The notes: generated by a model not told the origin, from the letters alone. DNA of 64,000 nt from Martinezella multihospitum (GCF_900094585.1 NZ_FMAG01000005.1:62001-126000); one strand, 5' to 3'; shown: positions 1 to 11,126, counted from the stretch's first letter. Translations and numbers: made by a program.

Positions 1-226
1 TTGGCAGCGCGACTGCGCCGCCAAGGCAACCCTTGGCATAGAAGCCGATCGATTGCGGCGGTCCCTGCGTCGGCAGCGTTACGGCTCCGAAAACAGCCTT
101 GGCGCTGCCGGGCGAAGGGGTAGCCTGCTGTGCCAGCGCATCGCTGGCGATAAGGCCCATCCCGATCGAGGTGGCGAGGGAAAGTTTGCCGATCGTTCGA
201 AAGGCGTGAGCCAGAAGTGAAGCCAT
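1..226 (-). CDS. mepA: Penicillin-insensitive murein endopeptidase, N-terminal part (runs off left edge)
   Basis: Only the first 75 codons are in the window. The ATG at 226-224 follows an AAGGA ribosome binding site. The product opens with a Sec signal peptide (basic start, hydrophobic core, cleavage probably after ALA near residue 33). It then has the MepA N-terminal pattern of a Pro/Gln-Ser-Ile-Gly-phenylalanine stretch followed by Lys-Gly-Cys, as in E. coli MepA. MepA is a periplasmic zinc metallo-endopeptidase that cuts D-alanyl-meso-diaminopimelyl cross-links in peptidoglycan. The catalytic His/Asp residues lie outside the window and cannot be checked. Confidence 0.8.
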   Translation of the reverse strand, partial: MASLLAHAFRTIGKLSLATSIGMGLIASDALAQQATPSPGSAKAVFGAVTLPTQGPPQSIGFYAKGCLGGAVALP

Positions 227-381
227 ACATATCCTTGAAAGGCGGTCGGCATTAGCCGAAGTGATTTGCGGCGAGACTATCCTGAAAAAGGATGGAAGTG
301 AATCCGCGGCAATCACGGAGGCAATCACGGATGGTCGATTGGCGGCCGCCCTTGCTTGCATGGACCATCACATCGGACGGA

Positions 382-951
382 TCAGTTCGCCAGAATTTCC
401 TCAGTCTTGCGGATGCGCGACAGCCGCGGCAAGACCTTCGTGCAGGCGAAATCCTGCATGTCCTGCGAGAAGGTCGTCACGGCATCTTCGGCGACGATGA
501 CGGCATAATTTGCCGCAAAGGCATCGCGCACCGTCGCTTCGACACCGAAATTGGTGGCGACACCGGTTAGGATCAGCGTCCTGATGCCGCGGCGGCGAAG
601 CTGCAGATCCAGTTCCGTGCCGTAAAAGGCGCTCCACTGGCGCTTGACGATGGCGACATCGGGTGTCAGCGCTGCCATCTCGGCCGGAGCTTCGAGCGCG
701 GCCGGCGGCAAACCTCCTGGGGGAAGCGCAAAGCTTTCGTCTGTCGGCTGATTGACAGCATCGGCATAGTCTGCGGAAAATCCGACCGTCACGAAAACGG
801 TCGTTCCGCCATCGGCTTTCAATTTGTTTGCGATGGCGACCGTATTGGTGACGATCTGCTGGGCGGAGTAGGGTGCGAGCGGCCGGCTTAGGACGAGGCC
901 TTGCAGGTCGATGGAAACGAGAGCGGTGGTTTTGGGGTCGTAAAGTGACAT
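382..951 (-). CDS. Isochorismatase-family hydrolase without the catalytic cysteine
   Basis: The 189 aa product fits the isochorismatase/nicotinamidase fold. Asp15 and Lys103 sit at the positions of the catalytic Asp and Lys. In the usual cis-peptide/cysteine motif the Cys position is occupied by Gly136 (VATNFGVEAT). Cysteine hydrolases such as nicotinamidase need that Cys, whereas true isochorismatases (EntB, PhzD) lack it, so the enzyme probably uses the Cys-free mechanism; the substrate is unknown. It is divergent from a TetR regulator 46 bp away, and two identical operator-like dyads occupy the shared region, so repression by that regulator is the natural inference. Confidence 0.8.
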   Translation of the reverse strand: MSLYDPKTTALVSIDLQGLVLSRPLAPYSAQQIVTNTVAIANKLKADGGTTVFVTVGFSADYADAVNQPTDESFALPPGGLPPAALEAPAEMAALTPDVAIVKRQWSAFYGTELDLQLRRRGIRTLILTGVATNFGVEATVRDAFAANYAVIVAEDAVTTFSQDMQDFACTKVLPRLSRIRKTEEILAN

Positions 952-973
952 CGCGCGGTAGCTCCATAAAACA

Positions 974-1012
974 TGAGGGTATCCTCACAATGGAAATATG
1001 AGGATGGCCTCA
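974..1012. promoter_or_regulatory. Two matched TetR-type operators
   Basis: Two copies of TGAGG-N4-CCTCA lie at 974-987 and 999-1012, exactly 25 bp apart start to start. The first is just upstream of the TetR gene; the second overlaps its predicted start codon at 998. The region also holds the promoter side of the divergent isochorismatase-family gene. Identical dyads in a regulator/target gap are typical of TetR autoregulation. The assignment to this regulator is inferred from position. Confidence 0.65.
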
Positions 1013-1624
1013 CAAGAATCAAGTGAAGAATTGAAGACGCGCACGCCGAAGCGGCAGCGCGGTCATGATCGCGTCGTCATACTGCTGGAGGCGGCCGCAA
1101 AGGTTTTCGCGCGCAAGGGCTATGATGCGGCAACGATGACGGAGATTGCGGCCGAGGCAAATTCCTCCATCGGCTCGCTCTATCAGTTCTTCCCGACCAA
1201 GCCCCTGCTTGCCGAAGCGCTGCATATCGAACGGCTGGAGCGATTGAAGGCCGGGCTTCGGGACATGGCGGAACGGAGCACCGGCTTTTCGGCAGCCGAT
1301 AGCGGCGAGGCGATCTTCCATGCGCTCGGTACCTTCATGGAGGAATATCCGGAATTTTCGGTGCTGGCGGGGCGCCGCGATATTCCCAAGGAGCGCAAGG
1401 CGCGCTCACGGGCAGAGCTGAAGGAGCTGATCGCTGGCGTCCTCAGGCAGGCGCAACCGCCGATATCCGACGATATCGCGCTGATGTCGGGCATCGTGCT
1501 CGAACTGCTGCGCATCGTCGTCGCCGTCGCCGCCGAACCTGATGCTGCCGAGGACCGCCGCGTCGCCGGCGAATTGCGGCTGATGTTGCGTAAACGTCTT
1601 GAAGAAGCTGCGGCAAAGGGTTGA
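998..1624 (+). CDS. TetR family transcriptional regulator
   Basis: The 208 aa protein has a TetR N-terminal DNA-binding domain (about residues 25-70). It includes the typical Ala-Xaa-Lys-Val-Phe-Ala-Xaa-Lys-Gly helix, a Thr-Glu-Ile-Ala-Ala turn and a Gly-Ser-Leu-Tyr-Gln-Phe-Phe recognition helix. The helical C-terminal part would be the ligand-binding and dimer domain. An alternative in-frame ATG at 1004 would shorten it by two residues; neither start has a clear Shine-Dalgarno. It is divergent from the isochorismatase-family gene and probably represses it and itself through the dyads at 974-1012. The inducer is unknown. Confidence 0.9.
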   Translation: MRMASQESSEELKTRTPKRQRGHDRVVILLEAAAKVFARKGYDAATMTEIAAEANSSIGSLYQFFPTKPLLAEALHIERLERLKAGLRDMAERSTGFSAADSGEAIFHALGTFMEEYPEFSVLAGRRDIPKERKARSRAELKELIAGVLRQAQPPISDDIALMSGIVLELLRIVVAVAAEPDAAEDRRVAGELRLMLRKRLEEAAAKG

Positions 1625-1732
1625 ATCCCGGAGACCGTCTTCGGCCTCTTTACGAAGAGGTGAGTTATTGCGTCCTGTTTTTTGCCCTCATTTGCCTTAT
1701 GCTGATTCTCGAAAAATCACAGGAGATCATGG

Positions 1733-3571
1733 ATGGCATTGTCGCGGTTGAAAGCAGGCTTGGTCGTTTCTCTTTTTTGCCTGCTGGCAATGCCTCTATC
1801 CTCGAAAGCCGAAGAGCCGCAATTCCGCATCGGCACGGCCATTCTCGGCGACCTCAAATACCAGCCCGGTTTCAAGCATTTCGATTACGTCAATCCGGAT
1901 GCGCCGAAGGGTGGCGAGGTGAAGCTGTCGAGTGAAGGCACGTTCGACACGCTCAATCCGGTATTGTTCAAAGGAAACCCCGCCAGTGGATTGTCGATGG
2001 TTTTCGACACGCTGATGCAATCGTCCAGAGACGAGATCGCGGCCTCCTACGGCTTGCTCGCCGAGGGCGTAAGCTATCCCGACGATATATCGAGCGCGAC
2101 GTTCCGCTTGCGTGCCGAGGCCAAATGGGCTGATGGTACACCCGTTACCCCCGACGACGTCGTTTTCAGCTTCGATCGCACCAAAGAGCTCAATCCCTTG
2201 GCGACGGGTATCTATTCCCACGTGACGCGGGCGGAAAAGACCGGCGAAAGGGATGTCACCTTCTATTTCGACGAAAAGAACAATCGCGAGCTCCCCTTTA
2301 TCGCCGGCCAGCTTCAGATCGTGCCGAAAAAATGGTGGGAGAATGTCGGCCCGGACGGCAAGCAACGCGATATTACCCGCACGACGCTCGAGCCGGTCAT
2401 GGGGTCCGGGCCATACAAGATCGCCGCCGTGCAACCGGGCTCGTCGATCCGATACGAACTGCGCGATGACTATTGGGGCAAGAACCTGCCGGTTAATGTC
2501 GGCGAGAACAATTTCGGGGTGATTTCCTACACCTACTACGCCGACAAGGATGTGGAATTCGAAGCCTTTCGCGGTGGGAACACGGATTTTTGGCAGGACC
2601 AGTCGGCAAGCCATTGGGTGACTGCATATGACTTTCCCGCCGCCAAGGATGGCCGTATCAAGCGTGACGAACTGCCCAACTCGTTGCGCTCGGTCGGCAT
2701 CATGCAGGCGATGGTGCTCAATCTCCGGCGTGATCAGTTCAAGGATCAACGTGTGCGAGAGGCGCTGAACTACGCCTATGATTTCGAGGAGACGAACCGG
2801 GCACTTGCCTTCGGCCAGCTGACCCGTGTCAACAGCTTCTTTTTCGGCACCGAGCTTGCCTCTTCGGGGCTGCCCACGGGCGAAGAATTGAATATTTTGA
2901 ACAGCATCAAGGACAAGGTGCCGCCTGAGGTTTTCACCACGCCCTATACCAATCCGGTCGGTGGCGACCCACAAAAGGCTCGGGACAATCTGCGCAAGGC
3001 GATCGAGCTTTTCAAAGAGGCGGGTTATGTGTTGAAGGGCAATCGCATGGTCAACGAAAAGACCGGCCAGCCCTTCAAGATGGAAATCCTGCTCGGAAGC
3101 CCTTCGCTGGAAAGATCCAACCTGCCCTACGTACAGAACCTGCGCCGCATCGGCATCGATGCGACCCTCAGGACAGTTGATTCATCGCAATACATCAACC
3201 GCATTCGCAGCTTCGACTATGATGCGACCTGGAACGTCTGGGGCACGGCTTTGCCGCCCGGCAGCGAACAAATCGATTACTGGGGCTCGGCTTCGGCAAA
3301 CCGCCAAGGCTCTCGCAACTATGCCGGCATATCCGATCCAGGTGTCGATGCGTTGATCGCCAAGCTGGTTTCCGCTGCGACCCTCGAAGAAAAGACCGCT
3401 GCCGCCAAGGCGCTCGACCGCGTGTTGCTCGCCCATCACTATGTTGTCCCACTGTTCTACGGAACGACGAACAGAATAGCCTACTGGGATAAATTCGAGC
3501 ATCTGCCTGAATTGCCCTATTATTCGATCGGCTTCCCCGATGTCTGGTGGTCGAAAAACGCCGCAAAGTGA
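1733..3571 (+). CDS. yejA: Peptide ABC transporter substrate-binding protein YejA
   Basis: The 612 aa periplasmic binding protein belongs to extracellular solute-binding family 5. A signal peptide covers about residues 1-26 (cleavage after SKA), followed by the YejA-type start with Phe-Lys-His-Phe-Asp-Tyr-Val-Asn-Pro and Ala-Pro-Lys-Gly-Gly. AGGAGA at 1721-1726, 6 bp upstream, supports this ATG over the out-of-frame ATG at 1729. It captures oligopeptides for the YejBEF permease encoded directly downstream. In E. coli the system imports peptide-like microcin C, and in Sinorhizobium meliloti yej genes affect tolerance of host NCR peptides. The 170 bp gap before yejB may allow extra binding protein to be made. 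Confidence 0.93.
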   Translation: MALSRLKAGLVVSLFCLLAMPLSSKAEEPQFRIGTAILGDLKYQPGFKHFDYVNPDAPKGGEVKLSSEGTFDTLNPVLFKGNPASGLSMVFDTLMQSSRDEIAASYGLLAEGVSYPDDISSATFRLRAEAKWADGTPVTPDDVVFSFDRTKELNPLATGIYSHVTRAEKTGERDVTFYFDEKNNRELPFIAGQLQIVPKKWWENVGPDGKQRDITRTTLEPVMGSGPYKIAAVQPGSSIRYELRDDYWGKNLPVNVGENNFGVISYTYYADKDVEFEAFRGGNTDFWQDQSASHWVTAYDFPAAKDGRIKRDELPNSLRSVGIMQAMVLNLRRDQFKDQRVREALNYAYDFEETNRALAFGQLTRVNSFFFGTELASSGLPTGEELNILNSIKDKVPPEVFTTPYTNPVGGDPQKARDNLRKAIELFKEAGYVLKGNRMVNEKTGQPFKMEILLGSPSLERSNLPYVQNLRRIGIDATLRTVDSSQYINRIRSFDYDATWNVWGTALPPGSEQIDYWGSASANRQGSRNYAGISDPGVDALIAKLVSAATLEEKTAAAKALDRVLLAHHYVVPLFYGTTNRIAYWDKFEHLPELPYYSIGFPDVWWSKNAAK

Positions 3572-3741
3572 GCTCTCTTGCAATGAGGGCCTGGCTGGCT
3601 CCAAATGCTCAAGGCTGATTCGGATAGTTTCAAGCCGAAATGACTGCGCCGGTCGCGATCCGGCGGAAGGGACTATGATTTGATCGACGGACGGATTGAG
3701 GCGAGGTGGAACATACCCCTCTTTGAGGGAGTGGCGGACTG

Positions 3742-4833
3742 ATGGGCGCCTATATTCTGCGACGCCTCCTGCTGATGATCCCGACCATTGTCGGCATCAT
3801 GGCCATTTCCTTCACCATCGTGCAGTTCGCGCCAGGTGGCCCGGTCGAGCAGGTTATCGCGCAGCTGACCGGGCAGGGCGACAATGCCAACGGCCGCCTG
3901 TCCGGCGGCACCGACATGCTGGCCCAGCAATCCTTCGATGACAGCAGCTCGAAATATCGCGGCGCGCAGGGGCTCGATCCCGAACTGATCGCCAAGCTCG
4001 ACAAGCAGTTCGGCTTTGACAAGCCGCCGCTCGAGCGTTTCGGCCAGATGATGTGGAACTATATCCGCTTCGATTTCGGCGAGAGCTTCTTCCGCAACAC
4101 GACGGTCATCGACCTCATCGCCCAGAAGCTGCCGGTGTCGATCTCGCTCGGCATCTGGATCCTGATCTTCTCCTATGCCATTTCCATCCCGCTCGGCATC
4201 CGCAAGGCGGTACAGGACGGATCGACCTTCGATGTCTGGACGTCGGGCATCATCATCATCGGCTATGCCGTCCCGAGCTTCCTGTTCGGCATCATGCTGA
4301 TCGTGCTGTTTGCCGGCGGCTCCTTCTTCGACTGGTTCCCGCTGCGCGGCCTCGTCTCGGATAATTTTGCCGATCTCAACTGGTGGCAGAAGATCCTCGA
4401 TTATCTCTGGCACCTGGTGCTGCCGCTGATTTCGCTATCGCTCGCAGCCTTTGCCACGACGACGCTGCTCACCAAGAATTCCTTCATCGAAGAGATCAAG
4501 AAGCAATATGTCATTACCGCCCGCGCCAAGGGCCTTTCCGAACGGCGCGTGCTCTATGGCCATGTCTTCCGCAACGCCATGCTCATCGTCATCGCCGGCT
4601 TTCCCGGCGCCTTCATCTCCGCCTTCTTCACCGGCTCGCTGCTGATCGAGAATATCTTCTCGCTCGATGGCCTGGGACGCTTGAGCTATCTCTCCGTCGT
4701 CCAGCGCGACTATCCGGTGGTATTCGCGACGCTCTTCATCTTCTCGCTGCTCGGCCTCGTCGTCAGCCTCGTCTCCGACCTGATCTACACTTGGATCGAT
4801 CCGCGCATCGACTTCGAGCGGAGGGACGTGTGA
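3742..4833 (+). CDS. yejB: Peptide ABC transporter permease YejB
   Basis: The 363 aa inner-membrane permease of the DppB/OppB type starts with the classic N-terminal region Tyr-Ile-Leu-Arg-Arg-Leu-Leu and a first membrane helix. A large periplasmic segment (about residues 45-110) follows, then a five-helix core. The cytoplasmic coupling loop carries the EAA-type pattern near Ala-Arg-Ala-Lys-Gly-Leu-Ser. It pairs with YejE to form the channel. The stop codon overlaps the yejE start (TGATG at 4831-4835), which implies translational coupling. Confidence 0.93.
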   Translation: MGAYILRRLLLMIPTIVGIMAISFTIVQFAPGGPVEQVIAQLTGQGDNANGRLSGGTDMLAQQSFDDSSSKYRGAQGLDPELIAKLDKQFGFDKPPLERFGQMMWNYIRFDFGESFFRNTTVIDLIAQKLPVSISLGIWILIFSYAISIPLGIRKAVQDGSTFDVWTSGIIIIGYAVPSFLFGIMLIVLFAGGSFFDWFPLRGLVSDNFADLNWWQKILDYLWHLVLPLISLSLAAFATTTLLTKNSFIEEIKKQYVITARAKGLSERRVLYGHVFRNAMLIVIAGFPGAFISAFFTGSLLIENIFSLDGLGRLSYLSVVQRDYPVVFATLFIFSLLGLVVSLVSDLIYTWIDPRIDFERRDV

Positions 4834-5983
4834 TGGACGCAGCCAATCAGCAGGTACTCCCGACGACGGTGAAGCCGCCGCGCAAGGGCCTGTTCTCGCC
4901 GACCAATGTGCGCCGCTGGGAGAATTTCAAGGCAAACCGCCGCGGCTACTGGTCGCTCTGGATCTTTCTGGTGCTGTTCGTGCTCAGCCTGGGTGCCGAA
5001 TTCATCGTCAACGACCGGCCGATCCTCGTCTCCTACAAGGGTGAGATCCTGACGCCGGTCTTCGTCGATTACCCCGAGGAGAAATTCGGTGGCTTCCTGG
5101 CGCAGACGGATTATCGCGCCCAGGATATCCAGGATGAGATCAACGCCAATGGCTGGATGATCTGGCCGCCGATCCATTATTCCTATCAGACCGCCAATTC
5201 CAACCTTCCTACGGGGATGTCGGCGCCGACCCCGCCATTCTGGGCGATGAGCAAGGAAACACGCTGCTCGGGCTATGCGCAGGGCGTTGCCGATCCAAAC
5301 TGCAACTGGAGCAATTTCAACTGGCTCGGCACCGATGATCAGGCGCGCGACGTGCTCGCCCGCCTGATCTACGGCTTCCGCATCTCGGTGCTGTTCGGCC
5401 TGGCGCTCACCATATGCTCGGCCGTCGTCGGCGTCTGCGCCGGCGCGATACAGGGCTATTTCGGCGGCTGGACCGATCTTCTAATGCAGCGCTTCATCGA
5501 AATCTGGTCGTCCATGCCGGTGCTCTATATCCTGCTGATCATCGCCTCGGTGCTGCCGCCCGGCTTCTTCATCCTGCTCGGCATCCTGCTGTTGTTTTCC
5601 TGGGTGGGCCTCGTCGGCGTCGTGCGCGCCGAATTCCTCAGGGCGCGCAATTTCGAATATGTGCGCGCCGCCCGCGCGCTCGGCGTCAACAACCGCACCA
5701 TCATGTATCGCCACCTCTTGCCGAATGCGATGGTCGCGACCCTGACCTTCGTCCCCTTCATCCTGTCGGGCTCGATCTCCACGCTGACCTCGCTGGATTT
5801 CCTGGGGTTCGGCATGCCGCCCGGCTCGCCGTCGCTGGGGGAAATGATTGCCCAGGGCAAATCCAATCTGCAGGCTCCCTGGCTCGGGCTTTCGGCCTTC
5901 TTCACTATGTCGATCATGCTGTCGCTGCTGATTTTCATCGGTGAGGCCGTGCGCGACGCCTTCGATCCGAGGAAGACGTTCCG

Positions 5984-5987
<4 letters not shown>
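4833..5987 (+). CDS. yejE: Peptide ABC transporter permease YejE
   Basis: The 384 aa permease is of the DppC type. The ATG at 4833 overlaps the yejB stop; a longer reading frame extends upstream inside yejB and is not a plausible start. A cytoplasmic N-terminus of about 45 residues leads into the first membrane helix. A long YejE-type periplasmic domain of about 120 residues follows, containing two cysteines. The transport core then begins at a Gly-Thr-Asp-Asp-Gln-Ala-Arg-Asp motif. The Ala-Ala-Arg-Ala-Leu-Gly coupling loop is clear. It partners YejB and is coupled to yejF by an ATGA overlap. Confidence 0.93.
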
Positions 5988-7621
<1,634 letters not shown>

Positions 7622-7632
7622 AGACCACCATC

Positions 7633-8592
7633 ATGCCGGCCAAAAGCCCCGTTCTCATCGATCTCAAATTCGACCCTGCAACCGTTGCCAAGGCGCTTGA
7701 GACGGCCTTTGCCGATCGCGGCAGCATCAATCTCGCCGATCCTGCCAACAAAGGTGCGGATCTCTCCCATATCGACTACGCGCTTTTGTGGAAGCCGGAT
7801 GCCGATCTTTTCGAACGGGCGCCCAATCTCAAGGTGGTCTTTTCGGGCGGCGCCGGCGTCGATTCGATGCTGTCCATTGCCGGCCTGCCTGACATCCCGA
7901 TGGTCCGCTTCGTCGATCGCAGCCTGACGACGCGCATGAGCGAATGGGTCGTCATGCAATGCCTGATGCATCTGCGCGATGTGCAGGGGCATATGCGCAA
8001 TCAGCGCCAGCATCTATGGGTGCCGCAGCATGGTCCGGAAGCGGCCGACGTTACCGTCGGTATCATGGGCCTCGGCGTTCTCGGCTGCGATGCCGCCGCG
8101 AAATTGAAAGTCATGGGTTTCAACGTCATCGGCTGGTCCCGCAGCAGGAAAGGGATCGATGGCATGGAAACCTTCGATGCTGGCGGGCTCGATGCGTTTC
8201 TGGCGCGTACCGACATTCTCGTCGGCCTGCTGCCGCTGACGGCAGAGACGACCGGGATCTACAATACCTCGCTCTTTTCCCAGCTGCATCGCAACGGTCC
8301 GCTCGGCAAGCCGGTCTTCATCAATGCCGGCCGCGGCAAGAGCCAGGTTGAGGCCGATATCGCTTCGGCTATTCGTACCGGCATCCTCGGCGGCGCCTCG
8401 CTCGATGTCTTCACCGTCGAGCCGTTGGCAGCGGACGATCCGCTCTGGAGCCTGGAAAATGTCATCATCACGCCGCATGATTCCGCCGTGTCGGAGGAAA
8501 GGGCGTTGATGCGCCACGTCGAAGAGCAGATCACCCGCTTCGAACGCGGCGAACCGCTGCAGCATCTGGTAGATCGCGGCCGGGGTTACTAA
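7633..8592 (+). CDS. ghrA: Glyoxylate/hydroxypyruvate reductase A family 2-hydroxyacid dehydrogenase
   Basis: The 319 aa D-2-hydroxyacid dehydrogenase resembles GhrA. The N-terminal substrate domain carries Phe-Ser-Gly-Gly-Ala-Gly-Val-Asp. A Rossmann domain begins at Gly-Xaa-Met-Gly-Leu-Gly-Val-Leu-Gly near residue 140. The catalytic Arg lies in Asn-Ala-Gly-Arg-Gly, with Glu in Val-Glu-Pro-Leu and His in Thr-Pro-His. It would reduce glyoxylate or hydroxypyruvate with NAD(P)H in the cytosol. Lying only 11 bp after yejF, it is probably co-transcribed with the peptide importer; the functional link is unclear. Confidence 0.85.
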   Translation: MPAKSPVLIDLKFDPATVAKALETAFADRGSINLADPANKGADLSHIDYALLWKPDADLFERAPNLKVVFSGGAGVDSMLSIAGLPDIPMVRFVDRSLTTRMSEWVVMQCLMHLRDVQGHMRNQRQHLWVPQHGPEAADVTVGIMGLGVLGCDAAAKLKVMGFNVIGWSRSRKGIDGMETFDAGGLDAFLARTDILVGLLPLTAETTGIYNTSLFSQLHRNGPLGKPVFINAGRGKSQVEADIASAIRTGILGGASLDVFTVEPLAADDPLWSLENVIITPHDSAVSEERALMRHVEEQITRFERGEPLQHLVDRGRGY

Positions 8593-8796
8593 GTCTATCT
8601 TCGGATGGCGATGGTCGGGGCCTTATGCCTCGGCTGTTGCCGGCAAAATGCGACTCATTTGCCCTGGTATCAATTTTCTTTCAGCGACTGGACTTTCGCT
8701 CAACATTTTTTGATAACAGGGCGCTACATTCGCATGCCGGCACGCCGCCGGCGAAAAGCATGACGTCCGCAGGGCAGGAGACGGGGCAGGAACGAC

Positions 8797-10101
8797 ATGA
8801 CCAAGACGGATATCGCCACCCGCGTCTATAACCATACCTGGAAGCTCGATCCGATCGTCCGCAGTCTGATCGATACGGATTTCTATAAGCTGCTCATGCT
8901 GCAGATGATCTGGAAGCTCTATCCGGATGTCGACGCGACCTTCTCGCTCATCAACCGCACCAAGAGCGTCCGTCTTGCCGAAGTGATCGACGAGAAGGAA
9001 TTGCGCGAGCAGCTCGATCACGCCCGCACGCTCCGCCTCTCCAAGAAGGAGATGATCTGGCTGGCCGGTAACAGCTTTTATGGCCGCGCCCAGATCTTCG
9101 AGCCGGAATTCCTCTCTTGGCTGTCGAATTTCCAGCTGCCGGAATACGAGCTCTCGAAGCGCGACGGCCAGTATATTCTCGACTTCCACGGCTCGTGGAA
9201 GGAAACGACGATGTGGGAAATCCCCGCGCTCGCCATCATCAACGAGTTGCGCTCGCGCACGGCGCTGAAGGCGCTCGGCCCCTTCACGCTCGATGTGCTC
9301 TATGCCCGCGCCAAGGCCAAGATGTGGGAAAAGGTCGAGCGGCTGCGGGAGTTGCCGGGCCTGCGCATCTCCGACTTCGGCACCCGCCGCCGCCATAGCT
9401 TCCTCTGGCAGCGCTGGTGCGTGGAGGCGCTGAAGGAAGGCGTGCCCCATGCCTTCACGGGTACAAGCAATGTCCTGCTCGCCATGGACTCCGATCTCGA
9501 GGCCGTCGGCACCAACGCGCATGAGCTGCCGATGGTCGCAGCCGCTCTTGCCCGGAACGATGAAGAACTCGGCAAGGCGCCCTACAAGGTGCTGCGCGAC
9601 TGGAACCGCCTCTATGGCGGAAACCTGCTCGTCGTGCTGCCCGATGCCTTCGGCACAGCTTCCTTCCTGCGCAACGCGCCGGAATGGGTGGCCGACTGGA
9701 CCGGCTTCCGCCCCGACAGCGCCCCGCCCATCGAAGGCGGCGAAAAGATCATCGACTGGTGGAAAAAGATGGGCCGCGACCCCCGCCAGAAGTTGCTGAT
9801 CTTCTCCGATGGTCTGGATGTCGATGCGATCATCGACACCTACAGGCATTTCGACGGCCGCGTGCGCATGAGCTTCGGCTGGGGCACCAACCTCACCAAC
9901 GATTTCGCGGGCTGCGCCCCGACCGAACTCAAGGGCCTCAACCCCATTTCGATCGTCTGCAAGGTCATCGAGGCCAACGGCCGTCCGGCCGTGAAGCTCT
10001 CGGACAATCCACAGAAGGCGACCGGCGAGCCTGCGGAAGTCGAGCGCTATCTGAAGTTCTTCGGCGCTGAAGATCGCGTCGATCAGGAAGTGCTGGTTTA
10101 G
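8797..10101 (+). CDS. pncB: Nicotinate phosphoribosyltransferase
   Basis: The 434 aa PncB converts nicotinate, PRPP and ATP to nicotinate mononucleotide, the first step of the Preiss-Handler NAD salvage route. Hallmarks are the N-terminal Asp-Thr-Asp-Phe-Tyr-Lys, the central Asp-Phe-Gly-Thr-Arg-Arg-Arg-His-Ser stretch containing the His that becomes phosphorylated in PncB, and a C-terminal Ser-Asp-Gly-Leu-Asp / Gly-Trp-Gly-Thr-Asn phosphate-binding region. The length is normal. AGGA lies 7 bp before the ATG. It appears monocistronic; the 204 bp upstream holds a small GC-rich hairpin near 8743-8758 but no clear operator. Confidence 0.95.
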   Translation: MTKTDIATRVYNHTWKLDPIVRSLIDTDFYKLLMLQMIWKLYPDVDATFSLINRTKSVRLAEVIDEKELREQLDHARTLRLSKKEMIWLAGNSFYGRAQIFEPEFLSWLSNFQLPEYELSKRDGQYILDFHGSWKETTMWEIPALAIINELRSRTALKALGPFTLDVLYARAKAKMWEKVERLRELPGLRISDFGTRRRHSFLWQRWCVEALKEGVPHAFTGTSNVLLAMDSDLEAVGTNAHELPMVAAALARNDEELGKAPYKVLRDWNRLYGGNLLVVLPDAFGTASFLRNAPEWVADWTGFRPDSAPPIEGGEKIIDWWKKMGRDPRQKLLIFSDGLDVDAIIDTYRHFDGRVRMSFGWGTNLTNDFAGCAPTELKGLNPISIVCKVIEANGRPAVKLSDNPQKATGEPAEVERYLKFFGAEDRVDQEVLV

Positions 10102-10158
10102 AGCATTTCCAGGAAAAGCGCATAACGGCTTTCCGTCCGGAATGCGTAAAAGTTCTAG
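10098..10158. repeat. Short intergenic repeat, copy 1 (rhizobial mosaic-element type)
   Basis: Starting at the pncB stop codon, this 61 bp segment matches the segment at 13478-13535 over most of its length. Shared parts are GAGCA(T/C)TTCC(A/G)GGAAAAG, a middle CGG(C/T)TTTCCGTCCGGAAT, and GCGT(A/G)AAA. The GGAAA/TTTCC and TCCGG elements give it internal dyad character. Both copies begin on a stop codon. It resembles the intergenic mosaic repeats described in rhizobia; the name is from memory and not checked by search. Confidence 0.6.
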
Positions 10159-11126
10159 TGGCGGATGGCTGCTTCCATCCGCGCGACGCGCCGGAAGAGC
10201 GTCCAGCGGCCATTTTCCCAGCGATATTGATCCGGCGAAATAACGTAGGGCACGTCGCTGAGATCGGCGCTGATCAGCTCCAGAAGCTGCAGGCCTTCAA
10301 CGTCATTCTCATGCGTGAAAAACACCTTGTCACGCGACAGGAACGCGGCGATCGGCGCGGCACCGCCGGATTGCTCCTGCACCTGCGCCCAGAAATTCGG
10401 CAGGAAGGCGATGCTGGATTCGAACTGGCCGTCCACCTCGACATATTGGAATCGGCTGCGTTTGGCGATCTGCACGCCGGTCTTCGTGAGAAACTTCTGC
10501 AGGTTGGCTTGTGCCATTTCGGCGAGTTCCCGGACATCGATGCCCCAGTCGTCGAGCGCTTCGGCCATGACGTAGTTGACCGTCGTTTCGCCGTTGACGA
10601 CGAAGAGCTTGATCAGGTTTTCGGCCTCGTCGAGGTAGACGAATTGCGGCGGATTGGGCTCGTCCTTGACAGCCTGCATCATCTGTTGCCGCGCAACCTC
10701 GACGAAATCGCGTGCTTTCAGGACCGGCAGGACCTTGGCGAGCTCGCCGCTGTCAACCATGGCTTCCGTCATAGTGAGATAGTTGAGGAGCGCCTGCGCA
10801 CGCGCCGGCCCGCGCTTTTCGCGCAGCGCTAGCAGTGCATTGCTCAGGAATTTCGTCATCGTATCGCCGTTGCGGCTGTGCAGCGTCAGGCTGCCGGCGG
10901 CAGCATCGTAATCGACGCGGATCAGATCGCCGAAGAACGGCAGGCGTTCCTGCAGATAGGCGGCAAAGGCTGCTTCATCCTGCAAGGCTTCGTCGGGAAT
11001 GTTGAGATCGAGGGTTTTGGCAGCGGCCGCGCTCTCGGGCTCCTGCATCGGGAAGGTTTGGCCGGGGCGCACCTCCGCGCGCTTGCCTCTGCCGAAGAGC
11101 CTTTTCAGGAAATTGAACACGCGCAT
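10155..11126 (-). CDS. DUF1444 family protein
   Basis: The 323 aa cytosolic protein belongs to the DUF1444 family (YtpQ-like); no biochemical function is established. The first residues after the chosen ATG at 11126 (MRVFNFLKRLFGRG) match how such proteins usually begin. The longer frame up to 11399 adds a low-complexity, unlikely extension that overlaps the divergent channel gene. A GGGG stretch abuts the ATG, so the exact start is only moderately supported. It is convergent with pncB, and its stop codon falls in the repeat. Confidence 0.75.
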   Translation of the reverse strand: MRVFNFLKRLFGRGKRAEVRPGQTFPMQEPESAAAAKTLDLNIPDEALQDEAAFAAYLQERLPFFGDLIRVDYDAAAGSLTLHSRNGDTMTKFLSNALLALREKRGPARAQALLNYLTMTEAMVDSGELAKVLPVLKARDFVEVARQQMMQAVKDEPNPPQFVYLDEAENLIKLFVVNGETTVNYVMAEALDDWGIDVRELAEMAQANLQKFLTKTGVQIAKRSRFQYVEVDGQFESSIAFLPNFWAQVQEQSGGAAPIAAFLSRDKVFFTHENDVEGLQLLELISADLSDVPYVISPDQYRWENGRWTLFRRVARMEAAIRH

